Shown piece by piece: positions 44,429 to 55,420 of a DNA stretch of 59,077 bases; the first letter of the stretch is position 1, and each line of letters begins with the position of its first letter. The notes beneath the pieces were generated by a model. It ran no database searches. It worked only from the letters and a program-made list of their open reading frames with translations, and was not told the DNA's origin. Origin of the DNA: Verrucomicrobiaceae bacterium (GTDB lineage Bacteria > Verrucomicrobiota > Verrucomicrobiia > Verrucomicrobiales > Verrucomicrobiaceae); assembly GCA_027489965.1 (NCBI GenBank), contig JAIXZA010000034.1, forward strand, positions 1 to 59,077, given 5' to 3'. Position numbers and translations under genes: made by a program.

Positions 44429-46237
44429 CTATGGCAAAAAGGTTAGTGTCAGACGACGAACGTCCATGACGGAATGACCAGGAATTTCGAGAGCCTGCAA
44501 GGTCAATGGGCCGTAACCTGCAGGCAGCGTTATCTCACCTAGCTTCAAGGAGTGGAAATTCTTCATCTGGCTTTCGCCATCCGGACGCGGCAGTGTGTCT
44601 TGATTCGTGTTCAAAGGCGGATCCCAGCCAGGCTCAACTTTGGCCTGTAGTTTGGCATCTAAAAAGCTCAACTCGACAATAGAGCCAGCATCCGAATGTG
44701 GGCAGGTATAATCGACAGCCACTTCATATCGACCAGCCGTCTGCACTTGAAGCAACCAGACCATGCGATCTTCCTTCTTTGTCCAATTCACAAAATACGA
44801 ACAATTGGGCGCACTGCTACTGCGCTTCACTTGACCTCGAGGCTCTCCATCGCGCGCAGGTAGCATGGTGATAGGAAACTCAGGATAGCCTACAGGAATC
44901 GGTCGCTGATCGACCGCATTCCCCTGCCCCTTCTTTTTGTCGTCCTTAGGCTTTCCTGCTGAACGATCACCCAGCACGTCCCATTTCCAGGCTTTGACTG
45001 CCTGGGTCAATTCTGCAGCCAAGGCAGGCGCCTGATCATTGATCGCATGGGTTTGTCCGGGATCAGCCACCATGTCATAAAGCTGGCCAGCATGATCTAG
45101 ACGATGGGTTTGGGTGCGAACACTCACGGCACCGCCCCAAGTGGAGAAGATCATGCGCTCAGACCACTCAATCTTCTTGTTCAAAAGCAACGGACTAAGG
45201 TCACGTCCATCCAATGGCTTATCGCCAACACGTTTGACTCCAGCTAGTGAAGTGAGAGTAGGCATCAAATCAATGGCACCAGCAATTTGAGTCATGGTAT
45301 GACCGGCTGGCAACTTGTTTGGCCAGCGAATGTAACAGACCGAGCGGACACCCCCTTCATCGGTGGTCGCCTTCTTGCCTTTCATGCCCCCTGTCCAGCG
45401 CATGCTATTGGGACCATTGTCCGAGAAATAGACGATGATTGTGTTTTCATTCAAGCCATGATTCTTGAGCTTTGCCAGCACACGACCAACGTTCATATCC
45501 TGGTTCTCGATCATGGAAAGCGCACAGCGAGTTTCATCCAGCACTTCCTTTTCAGGATCAGAACCCCTGAGCTGAATCGGCTTATCTTTAAACCGCGCCC
45601 AGTTCTCAGCAGGCGATGCCCAAGGCGAATGCGGCGTGGTGAAGGGCACATAACAGACGAAAGGTTTATCTTTGTTCTTCTCAATGAAGTTGAGAGCCCG
45701 ATCTGTGCAAACATCGACGATGTAACCTTGGGTTCGGATCATGCGACCATTCTCCTCAAGAGGCGCATCAAAGTATTCCCCCCAATGCCCCGCGCTGTGA
45801 CCAAAATATTCATCAAAGCCGCGAGCCATTGGATGATAAGGCCACTGACTTCCATTGTGCCATTTGCCAAAAGCACCTGTGGCATAACCAGCAGCTTTAA
45901 AGGCGTCAGCCAGGGTTTTTTCGTCCAGATTCAAACGCTCTTGACCAGTCGATACGCCACGCACACCGCCTCGAGGATAATAGCGTCCCGTGAGAAATTC
46001 AGCCCGAGTTGGAGAGCACACAGGACACACATAGAAGCGATCCAGTGAAACACCCCCTTTCGCAATGGAGTCGATGTTTGGAGTATTCACCTGCGTGTTG
46101 CCCGAATGGCTGTAATCCCCCCAGCCGGCATCATCGGCCAGGAAAATCACAACATTGGGAGACGCCGCGAACAAGGGCCCGCCAAGCAATCCCAGGACAA
46201 GGATCAATAATGGAATGAATTGAAACGAAAGCATCAT
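44429..46237 (-). CDS. Exported sulfatase with C-terminal beta-sandwich domain
   Basis: A 602-residue sulfatase; ATG at 46237 overlaps the previous stop as ATGA, with a second ATG directly after. Signal peptide about 1-25, [14 protein letters not shown] metal motif, active site CSPTR with Cys74, and [27 protein letters not shown]. After a Lys-rich linker the last 140 residues form a CBM-like beta-sandwich ([35 protein letters not shown]), a tail seen in arylsulfatases of this phylum that may bind substrate. Confidence 0.9.
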   Translation of the reverse strand: MMLSFQFIPLLILVLGLLGGPLFAASPNVVIFLADDAGWGDYSHSGNTQVNTPNIDSIAKGGVSLDRFYVCPVCSPTRAEFLTGRYYPRGGVRGVSTGQERLNLDEKTLADAFKAAGYATGAFGKWHNGSQWPYHPMARGFDEYFGHSAGHWGEYFDAPLEENGRMIRTQGYIVDVCTDRALNFIEKNKDKPFVCYVPFTTPHSPWASPAENWARFKDKPIQLRGSDPEKEVLDETRCALSMIENQDMNVGRVLAKLKNHGLNENTIIVYFSDNGPNSMRWTGGMKGKKATTDEGGVRSVCYIRWPNKLPAGHTMTQIAGAIDLMPTLTSLAGVKRVGDKPLDGRDLSPLLLNKKIEWSERMIFSTWGGAVSVRTQTHRLDHAGQLYDMVADPGQTHAINDQAPALAAELTQAVKAWKWDVLGDRSAGKPKDDKKKGQGNAVDQRPIPVGYPEFPITMLPARDGEPRGQVKRSSSAPNCSYFVNWTKKEDRMVWLLQVQTAGRYEVAVDYTCPHSDAGSIVELSFLDAKLQAKVEPGWDPPLNTNQDTLPRPDGESQMKNFHSLKLGEITLPAGYGPLTLQALEIPGHSVMDVRRLTLTFLP

Positions 46238-47790
46238 GGTTGTTGAATGGGTTCTTTTTCGATATCGGTCGGATCAATCCAGCCAGCCTTGGGCATTTTG
46301 CCGAGCAAATAGTTATCGTAGAAACCCTTGTTGTTAGTCGCCGGGTATTCATCAAAGATTTTACCATTACCACTCATGCGGGGATCGCCTTGGCCAGCAA
46401 GCTCTGCTTCCATGCGTGTCCGGAGATCCTGAATGCGCTGCTCATGCACAGACTCGCCTGCCAAGTTATGCGTGCAACTGGCATCGACACTGCGATCATA
46501 GAATTCCTCCCCCGGTCTCATGCCAAAACAAAGCTGCCAAAACTTGCTCGCTCGATCTTGACGCCCCATTTCCAGTATGAGTGTCTTGGATGGACTTGCG
46601 TCAGTGTCAGTGTATCCCGTCTCAGGATTGCCTGCAGGCCAGCGTGTGGGTTCGTAGTTTTTTAAATACAAATAGGTGTCCGTCACTATGCCACGAATCG
46701 GATAGCCCCAGTCATTCGGACGACCAACGTCCGTGCGTTCTTTACCGATGAGCGTATGATCACGCTCAGCAATCACGCGACCTGATTTCCCGCTCTCCAA
46801 AATGGGGCGCCAACTCTTACCTGTGATCGCCATCATGCCACTGTCTTTTTCTGAAATGCCTGCATAATCGAGGATCGTCGCCGCCAGATCTGTAAAATTG
46901 ACAAAGTCGTCGATGACACGGCCGGGCTTGTTCACACCTCCTGGAAAACGAACGGCCAAAGGCACGTGATTGGAGTCCTCATAGGCATAGCCCTTGCTTC
47001 GTGGAAACGGCATGCCGTGATCGGCAGTAACAATGATGAGCGTGTTTTCAAGTTGACCGCGCTTTTCCAACTCCGCAATCATCAGAGCCAAATGATGGTC
47101 GGTATGCTCAACTTCAAAAGCATAATCGAGGAGGTCGTTGCGAACAATTTCGTCATCAGGCAGGTAATCGGGTACCTTGGCGATATCGCTGAGTTTCTTA
47201 CCACCTTTTTTCACCCCCGATCCATATTCATAGCCGCGATGAGGCTCGGTGCTGCCATACCAAAAGCACCATGGCCCGTCCTTGGGTGATTCATCAAGGA
47301 AGTCGTTAAAATTCGCCGCATAATCAATCTTTCCCATTTCCGAAGTGGGTGCGGGTGCTTTCCGTTTATCGAAAGCTTTGCCGGTGATTTTCCTGAGCTT
47401 ACCACTCACATCCTTGGCAATACCAGGTCCCCAACCTTTACCCGTAATGCCCATGTGCCAGCCTTTTTCAGTCAGCACCTCCGGCCAACTCTTGAGCTTG
47501 GCAGGAAAGTAAGCCATATGATTGCCGGCTTCTTCATTCTGCCAGGCATGCCGCCCAGTGAGGACGATCGCTCGTGAAGGCGCACACTTCGCCACGGGTG
47601 TATAAGCATGAGTGAACAGTAGCCCTTCCCTAGCGATGCGATCAAAGGCGGGGGTCTTCACCCATGGCGTGCCATAGGCTCCGGCATGCGCGCCCCAGTC
47701 ATCTGCAATAGCAAAAAGAATGTTAGGCTTTTGAGGAGCTGCCGCCAAGCTAAATTGAGCAAAAGCAAGGAGTAGGATCAATGATTTCAT
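46234..47790 (-). CDS. Exported sulfatase, N-sulfoglucosamine-sulfohydrolase-like
   Basis: A 518-residue sulfatase with signal peptide (about 1-18), [14 protein letters not shown] metal motif and active site CAPSR with Cys69. The [21 protein letters not shown] pattern and the GTPGTR-less start of the second half resemble heparan N-sulfatase-like enzymes of Planctomycetota and Verrucomicrobiota. The C-terminus has a [14 protein letters not shown] segment. The stop overlaps the next sulfatase start (ATGA) and the gap from the previous gene is 16 bases. Confidence 0.88.
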   Translation of the reverse strand: MKSLILLLAFAQFSLAAAPQKPNILFAIADDWGAHAGAYGTPWVKTPAFDRIAREGLLFTHAYTPVAKCAPSRAIVLTGRHAWQNEEAGNHMAYFPAKLKSWPEVLTEKGWHMGITGKGWGPGIAKDVSGKLRKITGKAFDKRKAPAPTSEMGKIDYAANFNDFLDESPKDGPWCFWYGSTEPHRGYEYGSGVKKGGKKLSDIAKVPDYLPDDEIVRNDLLDYAFEVEHTDHHLALMIAELEKRGQLENTLIIVTADHGMPFPRSKGYAYEDSNHVPLAVRFPGGVNKPGRVIDDFVNFTDLAATILDYAGISEKDSGMMAITGKSWRPILESGKSGRVIAERDHTLIGKERTDVGRPNDWGYPIRGIVTDTYLYLKNYEPTRWPAGNPETGYTDTDASPSKTLILEMGRQDRASKFWQLCFGMRPGEEFYDRSVDASCTHNLAGESVHEQRIQDLRTRMEAELAGQGDPRMSGNGKIFDEYPATNNKGFYDNYLLGKMPKAGWIDPTDIEKEPIQQP

Positions 47791-47806
47791 TAGAAAGGGA
47801 AAGGGT

Positions 47807-49306
47807 TCATTTGGAATCGCTATTCACACCAGGAATAGTGAGAGGAAACTGAGCATTAGCACTCACTTCCTGGCGCAGCAAAGCCTCGGCCATCGCGACC
47901 AATTCGGGATGTTTAGCAGCCATGTCTTTGGTCTCCCCGCGATCCTTCGCCAAATCATAGACTTCCCATGGTCCCGGATGCTTCGTCTTCAAGTTTTGAC
48001 GAACCAATTTAAAGTCCCCCAGCCTGACGGCCACCTGCCCGCCATACTCTGGAAAGACCCAAAGCATGGGCTTGGCACGCGGTTTGACTGTGGAAGGATC
48101 GACAAGCACGGACCACAAAGTTTCGCCATCCAACCCTTCAGGCTTCGGAAGAGATGCTGCGTCACAGAGTGTCGGAAACCAATCCGCAAAGTAGCTCGGA
48201 GCATCACTCACAGATCCGCTTGCAATGCGACCCGGCAGGCGAGCGAACATCGGCACACGGATACCACCTTCATAGACACTGCCTTTGTAACCGCGCAGAT
48301 CTGCCGTGCTGTTAAAGAACTTCGGATCAGCCCCACCAATGTGGAAGTTTGTACCTTGGGGTCCTTCATGCGTCGCCCCGTTATCGCTCGTGAAAATGAC
48401 CAAGGTGTTATCTACCACACCTGCTTTCTCCAGCGCGGACATCACCCGCCCCACATAGCCGTCCAGATCAGAAATCATGGCCGCATAGGCCGCATGAGGC
48501 CGAGGATGCGGAAGATAACCACTTTCGCCACGATAGACTTCTGAATCCCAATCCACAGGAAATTTTTCCACTGATTCACGCGGCGGATGCATGGCCACAT
48601 GGGGCTCAATAAAAGGCAGATAAAGAAAAAACGGACCCCTGGAGTTCTCAGCAATAAACTTTTCCGCCTCAGCCACCATGAGCTTCGGCGCATAGACCTC
48701 ACCAATCCAATCTTCCAGTTTCACCTCGCCTTCGGGTTGTTTGGCACCGCCAGGAATAGGCTTAGCATTGAGTGTAACCTTTTCGGCATTCCGCCACAGG
48801 TGGGCAGGATAAAAACTGTGAGCCAATGACTGGCAATTATACCCAAAGAATAAATCAAACCCCTTTAAAGCAGGCTCACCAGAACTACCCACCGGCCCCA
48901 AGCCCCACTTCCCCATGGCCCCAGTCGCATATCCAGCTTGTTGAAACAATTGGGCGATCGTGACGGCCTGCTCAGTGAGTGGAAACTGACCTTCATCAAA
49001 CTGCGGGAATTTTTTCTTGGCCTGAAGATTGCCCCGAATCTCTGCATGCCCCAGATGCTTGCCAGTCATCAAAACACAGCGAGAAGGAGCACAAACCGGA
49101 GCACCACTGTAATGCTGGGTAAAACGGGTTCCCTGTTTGGCCAATAAATCCAGATTGGGTGTCGGAATCTTCTTCTGACCATAACAGCCCAGATCTGCCC
49201 ACCCCAAATCATCGGCAAGGATGAAGACGACGTTTAGCTTTGTTTGGGCCGAAAGCTCAAAGCCAAGCGACCAAAGACAAAAAGCAATCATAAGAACCTG
49301 TTTCAT
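47807..49306 (-). CDS. Exported sulfatase, arylsulfatase A-like
   Basis: A 499-residue sulfatase; the start at 49306 ([12 protein letters not shown]) opens the signal peptide, and 31 further in-frame codons upstream are not protein-like. Metal motif [14 protein letters not shown], active site CAPSR with Cys72 followed by [15 protein letters not shown], then [14 protein letters not shown]. This combination is typical of the arylsulfatase A-like group. The gap to the upstream sulfatase gene is 129 bases, the largest inside the run, so an internal promoter is possible there. Confidence 0.9.
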   Translation of the reverse strand: MKQVLMIAFCLWSLGFELSAQTKLNVVFILADDLGWADLGCYGQKKIPTPNLDLLAKQGTRFTQHYSGAPVCAPSRCVLMTGKHLGHAEIRGNLQAKKKFPQFDEGQFPLTEQAVTIAQLFQQAGYATGAMGKWGLGPVGSSGEPALKGFDLFFGYNCQSLAHSFYPAHLWRNAEKVTLNAKPIPGGAKQPEGEVKLEDWIGEVYAPKLMVAEAEKFIAENSRGPFFLYLPFIEPHVAMHPPRESVEKFPVDWDSEVYRGESGYLPHPRPHAAYAAMISDLDGYVGRVMSALEKAGVVDNTLVIFTSDNGATHEGPQGTNFHIGGADPKFFNSTADLRGYKGSVYEGGIRVPMFARLPGRIASGSVSDAPSYFADWFPTLCDAASLPKPEGLDGETLWSVLVDPSTVKPRAKPMLWVFPEYGGQVAVRLGDFKLVRQNLKTKHPGPWEVYDLAKDRGETKDMAAKHPELVAMAEALLRQEVSANAQFPLTIPGVNSDSK

Positions 49307-49435
49307 GGAGGATAAGCCAACGATCACGCACGCATGAATCTTCGTCAAAATGCATTCAGCCTTATGCCCTCGTGGGACGACCATTCGAGACATTCTCATT
49401 CGTAAAGATGAGACTTCATTGTGGCGGACATGATT

Positions 49436-50929
49436 TCACTTCACGTAATCTGCACCAGTCAGGCTCTCCAAGGTCGATTTTTGCCAGTCTCGGAGTTTTA
49501 ATTTTAGTCTTTCGGCGATGGCTGGCTGCTGCTGGGTAAGGTTGACCTTCTCGGCGGGATCAGACTTGAGATCAAAAAGTTCATACGCTGGCCCGTCCTT
49601 TTTGCGGTCGTGAATAACGAGTTTGAAGGAACCGTCGATGATCGCACGCGCCCCCAGGTAATCCGGCTCAGTGATGCTGGCATGATGAACGTTGGTGAAA
49701 TCACGGGTGGCTTTACCACCCGATTTTTTCGCGAGCGGAGTGGTGCCTTCTTGCAGTGCTGGATCGATGTAAGGCTTCGATTGATCGACATTGCGAAAAC
49801 TGTATTCCCAAAAGCAGAGTGGCTTTGGGCGCTCCGTCATTTTACCATCGAGCAATGAGCTGAGATCCACACCATCGATAGGCCTTGATGGAAGAGCTTG
49901 ATTCGTGAGGGCACAAAGAGTGGGCAGCAGATCGCTCGTGGTAACACGGACGTTCGTGGTTCGCTGTTGTGGGATGCGCGCTGGCCACTCGATGACGCCA
50001 GGGACCAGGATGCCACCTTCATACATCTGACCTTTCACACCACGATGCGGAAAACCAAGCGCGGCATCGGGTGAGGTGCCGTTGTCACCGCAGTAAAAAA
50101 CAAGGGTGTTGTCGCGCAAGCCTTCGGTGGCCAAATGCTGGCGCAGCGTGCCGATGGCACGGTCCATCGCAGTGATCTCGGCGTAGCGCTCGCGGAGGAC
50201 TTCACCTTGAGGCCTCGTAGTTGGCCCACCGGTCTCGTTGGAGGTCAGTTTGACCTTCTTGGTATATTTGGCAGGCAGATCGTCATACAGCGCGAGATCC
50301 GCTGGCAGGCCACTGTAGGGCTCATGCGGTGAACCGAACCAAACGATGGTAAAGAACGGTTGATCGGCTTTTTGAGCACGGTCGATAAAGCGTATGGCTT
50401 CGCGAATCAGGATCTCCGAACTTTCACCCTGAAAGACTTCAGGTGGACCGCCATTGCGGGAAAGAGATGGATTCAATTCGAAGAAATTATCGTGCGACAG
50501 GCATTCGTGAAAGCCCATCGACAGAGGGCTTACAGGAGAAGTCTTTTTCACTGCGCCCACATGCCATTTACCGAAGTGACCGCAATGATAGCCTGCTTTG
50601 GCGAGAATGTGCGCACTGGTAACCTCCTCCGGTCGAATGGACCAACCCGGCGCAAAGGTGCCCATGCGGTTTGGATGTCGACCCGTGAGAAAACTCGCTC
50701 GCGTTGGTGAGCAACTTGGATGCGCCGCATAGAAACGGTCCATGCGCAGCCCCGTAGCCGCCATTTCATCCAGCACCGGAGTCTTCACATGCGGATGCCC
50801 ATGATAGCCCGTCTCTTCCCATCCATGATCATCGCCCATCATGAGGATGATGTTTGGTGCCTTAGCCGCCGCGCTTAACGGAGGGCTGACTGCAACAAGG
50901 CAAAGCAGGAGGCATAGAGATAGATGCAT
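49436..50929 (-). CDS. Exported sulfatase
   Basis: A 497-residue sulfatase with signal peptide (about 1-21), MGDDHGWEETGYHGHP metal motif, active site CSPTR with Cys73, YCGDNGTSPDAALGFPHRGVKGQMYEGG and a C-terminal YELFDLKSDPAEKVNL block. The sequence has all family landmarks and usual length. It follows the esterase gene after 55 bases in the sulfatase run. Confidence 0.9.
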   Translation of the reverse strand: MHLSLCLLLCLVAVSPPLSAAAKAPNIILMMGDDHGWEETGYHGHPHVKTPVLDEMAATGLRMDRFYAAHPSCSPTRASFLTGRHPNRMGTFAPGWSIRPEEVTSAHILAKAGYHCGHFGKWHVGAVKKTSPVSPLSMGFHECLSHDNFFELNPSLSRNGGPPEVFQGESSEILIREAIRFIDRAQKADQPFFTIVWFGSPHEPYSGLPADLALYDDLPAKYTKKVKLTSNETGGPTTRPQGEVLRERYAEITAMDRAIGTLRQHLATEGLRDNTLVFYCGDNGTSPDAALGFPHRGVKGQMYEGGILVPGVIEWPARIPQQRTTNVRVTTSDLLPTLCALTNQALPSRPIDGVDLSSLLDGKMTERPKPLCFWEYSFRNVDQSKPYIDPALQEGTTPLAKKSGGKATRDFTNVHHASITEPDYLGARAIIDGSFKLVIHDRKKDGPAYELFDLKSDPAEKVNLTQQQPAIAERLKLKLRDWQKSTLESLTGADYVK

Positions 50930-50984
50930 GGTCAGTGGGTAGGTGGACGAGGCGATTCACGAAAACACATGGTGAAGAAGGCAT

Positions 50985-51887
50985 TCACGGAGTCGGCACC
51001 AACTTCTCGCCGGTCGCAGGCATCGTCTTGGTCGGTTCGCCTTGAAGCAGACCCTGTTTTACCAAGAACTTGTCCGCTGCGATGAGGGTGACGGTTTGCC
51101 AGGGGCCTTTGTTAAAGAAGCTGTGGGATTGTCCGGGAGCGATGTTGAGTTCGATGGTTTTTGTGCCCAGCGATTTCCATTTTGCATGGGCCACATCCCA
51201 GCCTTTTTTCCAAGGGTCTTTGTCACCAAAGAAAGCGATGGCAGGCGGGAGTTCGGCCTTCATCTGCTTCAAGATGTCGATCTCCGCGTCTTGAACGTCA
51301 TCCGTTGCAAAGGCCGGATTGAACCAAAGGTAGGCGACGACACGGGTGTCGATAGCCTTACTGTCTGCGGGGTCGTTAAGACCAGGATTCATCGTGGCCA
51401 GCGCACTGATGTGACCACCTGCCGAACCGCCACCCGTGATGATGCGTTGCGGGTCCACGCCTAGTTCACTGGCGTGTTGCTTGAACCAACGGATAGCGCT
51501 TTTGGCGTCGGTGACGCACACTCGCTTCCGTGTTTCACCCGCAGGCAGTTTGGCGGCATCGGGCTTGCTGAGCATCTGATATTCTGAAGTGGCACAGACA
51601 AGTCCACGACTGGCAAAGTAAGCACAAGCGATGCGAAATTGGCTCAACGAGCCACCCGACCAACTGCCACCATGAAACAGGATCAATCCGGGCACTTGGC
51701 TTTTCGCCGCATCGTGATTTGGTGGAAAGTAGATCTCCATCTGGCGCTCTTTACCAGCAGAGGTTTTGTAGATGTAGGGTTTGCCTGAGGGAGCATCGGC
51801 TCCGAGCCCGCCTTTGGCTTTCATGGGCTTTTCAGCGGCAACCGAGATGCCGCAAAGAGCGATACCGATAAGAGATAGGATTTTCAT
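50985..51887 (-). CDS. Exported BD-FAE-like alpha/beta-hydrolase esterase
   Basis: A 300-residue protein with signal peptide (about 1-18). LILFHGGSWSGG is the oxyanion-hole loop, GGGSAGGH the nucleophile elbow, FGDKDPW the acid and GQSHSFF the catalytic histidine, as in bacterial feruloyl/acetyl-xylan esterases of the BD-FAE type. It is the only non-sulfatase enzyme within the eight-sulfatase run. Its ATG overlaps the stop of the sulfatase before it (ATGA). It probably removes acyl groups from the same glycan. Confidence 0.88.
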   Translation of the reverse strand: MKILSLIGIALCGISVAAEKPMKAKGGLGADAPSGKPYIYKTSAGKERQMEIYFPPNHDAAKSQVPGLILFHGGSWSGGSLSQFRIACAYFASRGLVCATSEYQMLSKPDAAKLPAGETRKRVCVTDAKSAIRWFKQHASELGVDPQRIITGGGSAGGHISALATMNPGLNDPADSKAIDTRVVAYLWFNPAFATDDVQDAEIDILKQMKAELPPAIAFFGDKDPWKKGWDVAHAKWKSLGTKTIELNIAPGQSHSFFNKGPWQTVTLIAADKFLVKQGLLQGEPTKTMPATGEKLVPTP

Positions 51888-53404
51888 GGATTGGTTAAAT
51901 TAGGTGCCCAGAGGCCTTCTTTGAGTTCAGGTGTCTTGCCATCGGCAGGAAAGGTCGATTTAGCGGCGGCACGTGTTTGGGCTGATAATTCAGCCACGAT
52001 GGCAGCATGCTCAGGGTTTTCGGCGAGGTTGGTGAGTTCTTGCGGATCTGTGTCGTGATCATAGAGCTCGCGACCTTCACTGCCTTCATCCCATTCCGTG
52101 TAGCGCCAGCGTGGGGTCCGCAGACTGTAGCCAAAGAAGCGTTTGCCCTTATCCCCCTTGGCTGCAGCAGCTCCTTGGCGATTAAAGTTACCACCCCGCA
52201 CGACTTGCGTGAGAGCCCAGCCACGGCCTGCGGCCTTCGGATCTTTGAGCATGGGCACTAGGCTCTGACCTTGCAGGTTTGCTGGGGCTTTGATGCCGGC
52301 CAGTTCGGCGAGTGTGGGGAAGAGATCCAGATGACTGACCGGAGCTTTCACCACGCTTCCCTTCCCTGCGGTTCCCGGTGCGACAATGAGCAGTGGCACG
52401 CGCGAACTCCCCTCAAAGAGACTCTGCTTCTGCCACAAACCATGCTCGCCCATGTGATAACCATGGTCGCTGGTGAATACGATGATCGTATTGTCGGCGA
52501 GGCCCAATTGATCCAGCGAATCCACCACACGACCGACCTGAGCATCCATGAAGCTGATACTCGCATAATAGGCCTGCAAGCACTGGCGACGAAGGTCATC
52601 GGTTAATTTGTCCTGCTCTGGCTTGTAGCTGCCCAGCGCCGCCGCAGGCACATCGGCTTGATCTTCTTTCACTCCCTGAACCACGGGCATTTCAGCTTCG
52701 GGGTATTGGTCAAAGTATGGTGCCTTGGGCGAGACATAGGGCGTGTGCGGACGAAAGAAACCCACCGCAAGAAAGAACGGACGCTGCTTCTGCTTCGCAC
52801 AACGCTCCAGCACCCACTCCGCATCAGCGGCCATCATGGCATCGGTATGATATTCATCACTTTTGGGTGAGGCATACCAGCTCAGAGTGCCACCAAACTG
52901 CCCCGGAGTGAGCGTCACAATTTTCGATTCCTCCTCCAAACGATCCACCCCAGCAGGATTCAGCTCCAACTCCCAGGAAGCAGGATCGTCATGGCCATTC
53001 GTGCCGATCGAGTTAGGCACATTGTAGTGATACAACTTGCCGATGCGTGCCGCAAAATACCCCGCTTGCCGAAAGCTCTGCGAGAGACTGAACTGTTTGG
53101 GAATGGTCTGCCGAAAAATTTGGGCATTGGTTAGAATGCCAGTGCTGTTTGGATACAGGCCAGTAAGCATTGAGTTCCGACTCGGACCACAAAGCGGAAA
53201 GGTGCAGTAAGAGCGCTCAAACTTCACCCCACGTGCTGCCAGCTTGTCGATATTCGGTGTCTTGGCACGCGGATCACCATAACAGCCAAGGTAGTTGTTC
53301 AAGTCATCCGCCATGAGGAAGAGGACGTTTGGCTGCGCCGAAACGGCTGGAGAAACCAAACTGAACGGAGTGCTCAGGATCGCTAGGAATAAAAGACTTC
53401 TCAT
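51884..53404 (-). CDS. Exported sulfatase, iduronate-2-sulfatase-like
   Basis: A 506-residue sulfatase; the start at 53404 (MRSLLFLAIL) opens the signal peptide, while 45 in-frame codons upstream overlap the preceding gene and are not protein-like. Metal motif MADDLNNYLGCYG, active site CGPSR with Cys72 and LTGLYPNSTGI, then FTSDHGYHMGEHGLWQKQSLFEGSSRVPL, a block typical of iduronate-2-sulfatase-like enzymes. Seven bases separate it from the previous stop, and ATGA couples it to the esterase. Confidence 0.9.
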   Translation of the reverse strand: MRSLLFLAILSTPFSLVSPAVSAQPNVLFLMADDLNNYLGCYGDPRAKTPNIDKLAARGVKFERSYCTFPLCGPSRNSMLTGLYPNSTGILTNAQIFRQTIPKQFSLSQSFRQAGYFAARIGKLYHYNVPNSIGTNGHDDPASWELELNPAGVDRLEEESKIVTLTPGQFGGTLSWYASPKSDEYHTDAMMAADAEWVLERCAKQKQRPFFLAVGFFRPHTPYVSPKAPYFDQYPEAEMPVVQGVKEDQADVPAAALGSYKPEQDKLTDDLRRQCLQAYYASISFMDAQVGRVVDSLDQLGLADNTIIVFTSDHGYHMGEHGLWQKQSLFEGSSRVPLLIVAPGTAGKGSVVKAPVSHLDLFPTLAELAGIKAPANLQGQSLVPMLKDPKAAGRGWALTQVVRGGNFNRQGAAAAKGDKGKRFFGYSLRTPRWRYTEWDEGSEGRELYDHDTDPQELTNLAENPEHAAIVAELSAQTRAAAKSTFPADGKTPELKEGLWAPNLTNP

Positions 53405-53411
53405 GTGAATG

Positions 53412-55313
53412 CTAGGGAACGGTTGGCTTGTTTTTCTTCTGCTTTTTACCTTTGCCACCAGCGGGCTTGGCTGTCGGGCTGATATTTTGAATGAGGCGTG
53501 GAACATAGCTTTCGAAGCGCTCATCTGGAGCTGCTCCATTGGGATTCATGGCTCGGATAGCGGCATGCAGTGGCGCTGCCTTTGTCCCGAGAGCTTCAAT
53601 CGCCGCCAGAGCCGCCATGGAGGTAAGCACCCCATTGGTTTCAGGAGGAGCCAGTTTTCCAAGCGTCTCCAAGGCCTGAGTCAGAACTGCAGCATCTCCA
53701 TACATTCCCAAAGCCTGCGCCGAAGCAATCCTCACGTTAGCTGACTCATCGGAGAGTCCTTTCTTCAAAACGTCGATGTTTTGTTTCACCACCTCAGCAC
53801 CACGCATGTGCAATCCTAAGACACCCCAAAAGCGGACAGCGCTATCTTCATCTCCTATGAGCTTCACCAAAGCCGATACCGCTGCTGGATCCAAGTTTGA
53901 AGCCAACTCCGCAGCTGCTTGGATGCGGTTCAATGGATACTTCGCAGAGTCTCTGGCCATGTCGTAGGGGGAACTGCCTTCAGATCGCTTGTGCATTTCA
54001 AGTTCGGGTAAAAGGGCAACATCTCGCACCTCGTTTAGATGGGCACTAAGCGCGGTACGCAGTTTCTCTAAAATGGCTTGATGCTTGCTGGATTGGGCCA
54101 GGTTAGTCACCTCATCGCGATCCGTCTGGAGATCATAGAGTTCTTCAGGAGCCTTGGGCACCTGCCAAAAGAGGGACTGAGCAGGCGTGGTCTTTTTCCC
54201 TTCAAACAGAGCATTCCACACGCGCGTCGTGGGCGTCTCAAACTGGTAAGCCACACGCTGTGCTTGAGAGACATGCGGATAAAAATTGCGCAGGTAAACA
54301 TAGCGACCATCCGTGACACTGCGCACGAGATCCATGCGCTCGTCCATCCTTCCGCGTTCACCGTAAATGAAGGGTTGCAGCTCTTCCTGATACGGTCCTG
54401 CAAAGGCGTGCCCTTGCATCCACTCCGGTGGCTTGATTCCGACCATGCTCAGCACCGTCGGCGCAAGATCCACAAAACTCACCAATCTTTCCGACTTGCC
54501 GCCAACACGGTATTCCTTGGGAGCCAGGTGCTGCCACTTCTTGGGAAAAAAGACAACCATCGGCACATGCAAGCCGGAGTTGGAGGGCCAGCGCTTACTT
54601 CTTGGCATGCCACTGCCATGATCACCGTAGTAGAAAACGATGGTGTCATCGGCCAGCCCTGCCTTTTCGATTTCCTTGAGGTGCTTGCCCGCATCGGCAT
54701 CGGCTTCACTGACCTTATCATAATATTGAGCCCAGTCCTCACGCACCTCGGGAGTATCCGGGTGGTAAGCTGGAACGCGAACATCCGCAGGCTGGGTGAT
54801 CTGGGTATGCGGGCGTGTGCGAATCTGGCTTTCGTGGCTTTTCGTGGAATTAAAGACCGCGAAAAACGGCTGTCCTTCAGCCCGTGATTTCCAGCTCGCT
54901 TTACCTGAGGACTCATTCCAGAGCGCCTTAGGCTCTTGCAGATTGTAATCCGTCTTCGAGTTGTTGGTGCAGTAGTAGCCAGCCTCACGCAGAAACTCTG
55001 GGTACATCTTTTTACCCACAGGCATGGCGACCATCGAACGCATGTGAATGCCACCACTGCTGGATGGATAGATGCCGGAGATGATCGTCGTCCGGGCAGG
55101 CGCACAGACAGGGGCGACCGACCAGGCCTTTTTAAAAATCATGCCTTTAGCTGCTAGCGCATCCACATTCGGAGTGCGCGCAAGCTTGTCCCCATAGCAG
55201 CCCATTTCAGGCCCGTGATCCTCGCTGGTGATCCAGAGGATGTTAGGTTTGTCCGCAGCCAGAAGCGCTGAGCTCATGGCAACAAGAATGAATAGAGAAA
55301 GGAATGGCTTCAT
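53412..55313 (-). CDS. Exported sulfatase with C-terminal HEAT repeats
   Basis: A 633-residue protein; the start at 55313 (MKPFLSLFIL) opens the signal peptide. The metal motif is SEDHGPEMGCYG (Glu-Asp in place of Asp-Asp), as in sulfamidase-like enzymes, and the active site is CAPAR with Cys70, where Ala replaces the usual Ser or Thr. After the catalytic part (to about 455) come HEAT repeats (about 470-600: AVSALVKLIGDEDSAVRFWGVLGL, LKKGLSDESANVRIASAQALG) and a Lys-rich tail. HEAT repeats may recruit partners. It is the first gene of the sulfatase run. Confidence 0.88.
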   Translation of the reverse strand: MKPFLSLFILVAMSSALLAADKPNILWITSEDHGPEMGCYGDKLARTPNVDALAAKGMIFKKAWSVAPVCAPARTTIISGIYPSSSGGIHMRSMVAMPVGKKMYPEFLREAGYYCTNNSKTDYNLQEPKALWNESSGKASWKSRAEGQPFFAVFNSTKSHESQIRTRPHTQITQPADVRVPAYHPDTPEVREDWAQYYDKVSEADADAGKHLKEIEKAGLADDTIVFYYGDHGSGMPRSKRWPSNSGLHVPMVVFFPKKWQHLAPKEYRVGGKSERLVSFVDLAPTVLSMVGIKPPEWMQGHAFAGPYQEELQPFIYGERGRMDERMDLVRSVTDGRYVYLRNFYPHVSQAQRVAYQFETPTTRVWNALFEGKKTTPAQSLFWQVPKAPEELYDLQTDRDEVTNLAQSSKHQAILEKLRTALSAHLNEVRDVALLPELEMHKRSEGSSPYDMARDSAKYPLNRIQAAAELASNLDPAAVSALVKLIGDEDSAVRFWGVLGLHMRGAEVVKQNIDVLKKGLSDESANVRIASAQALGMYGDAAVLTQALETLGKLAPPETNGVLTSMAALAAIEALGTKAAPLHAAIRAMNPNGAAPDERFESYVPRLIQNISPTAKPAGGKGKKQKKNKPTVP

Positions 55314-55420
55314 GGTTGGAACAAAACGAGTCAGCTGGCGGACTAACGACCCGTGAAACGCCCCATGTACTGCCACCTTTCCAGAAAACCTATTTCACTG
55401 AAGAAACACGACCACAGGGC

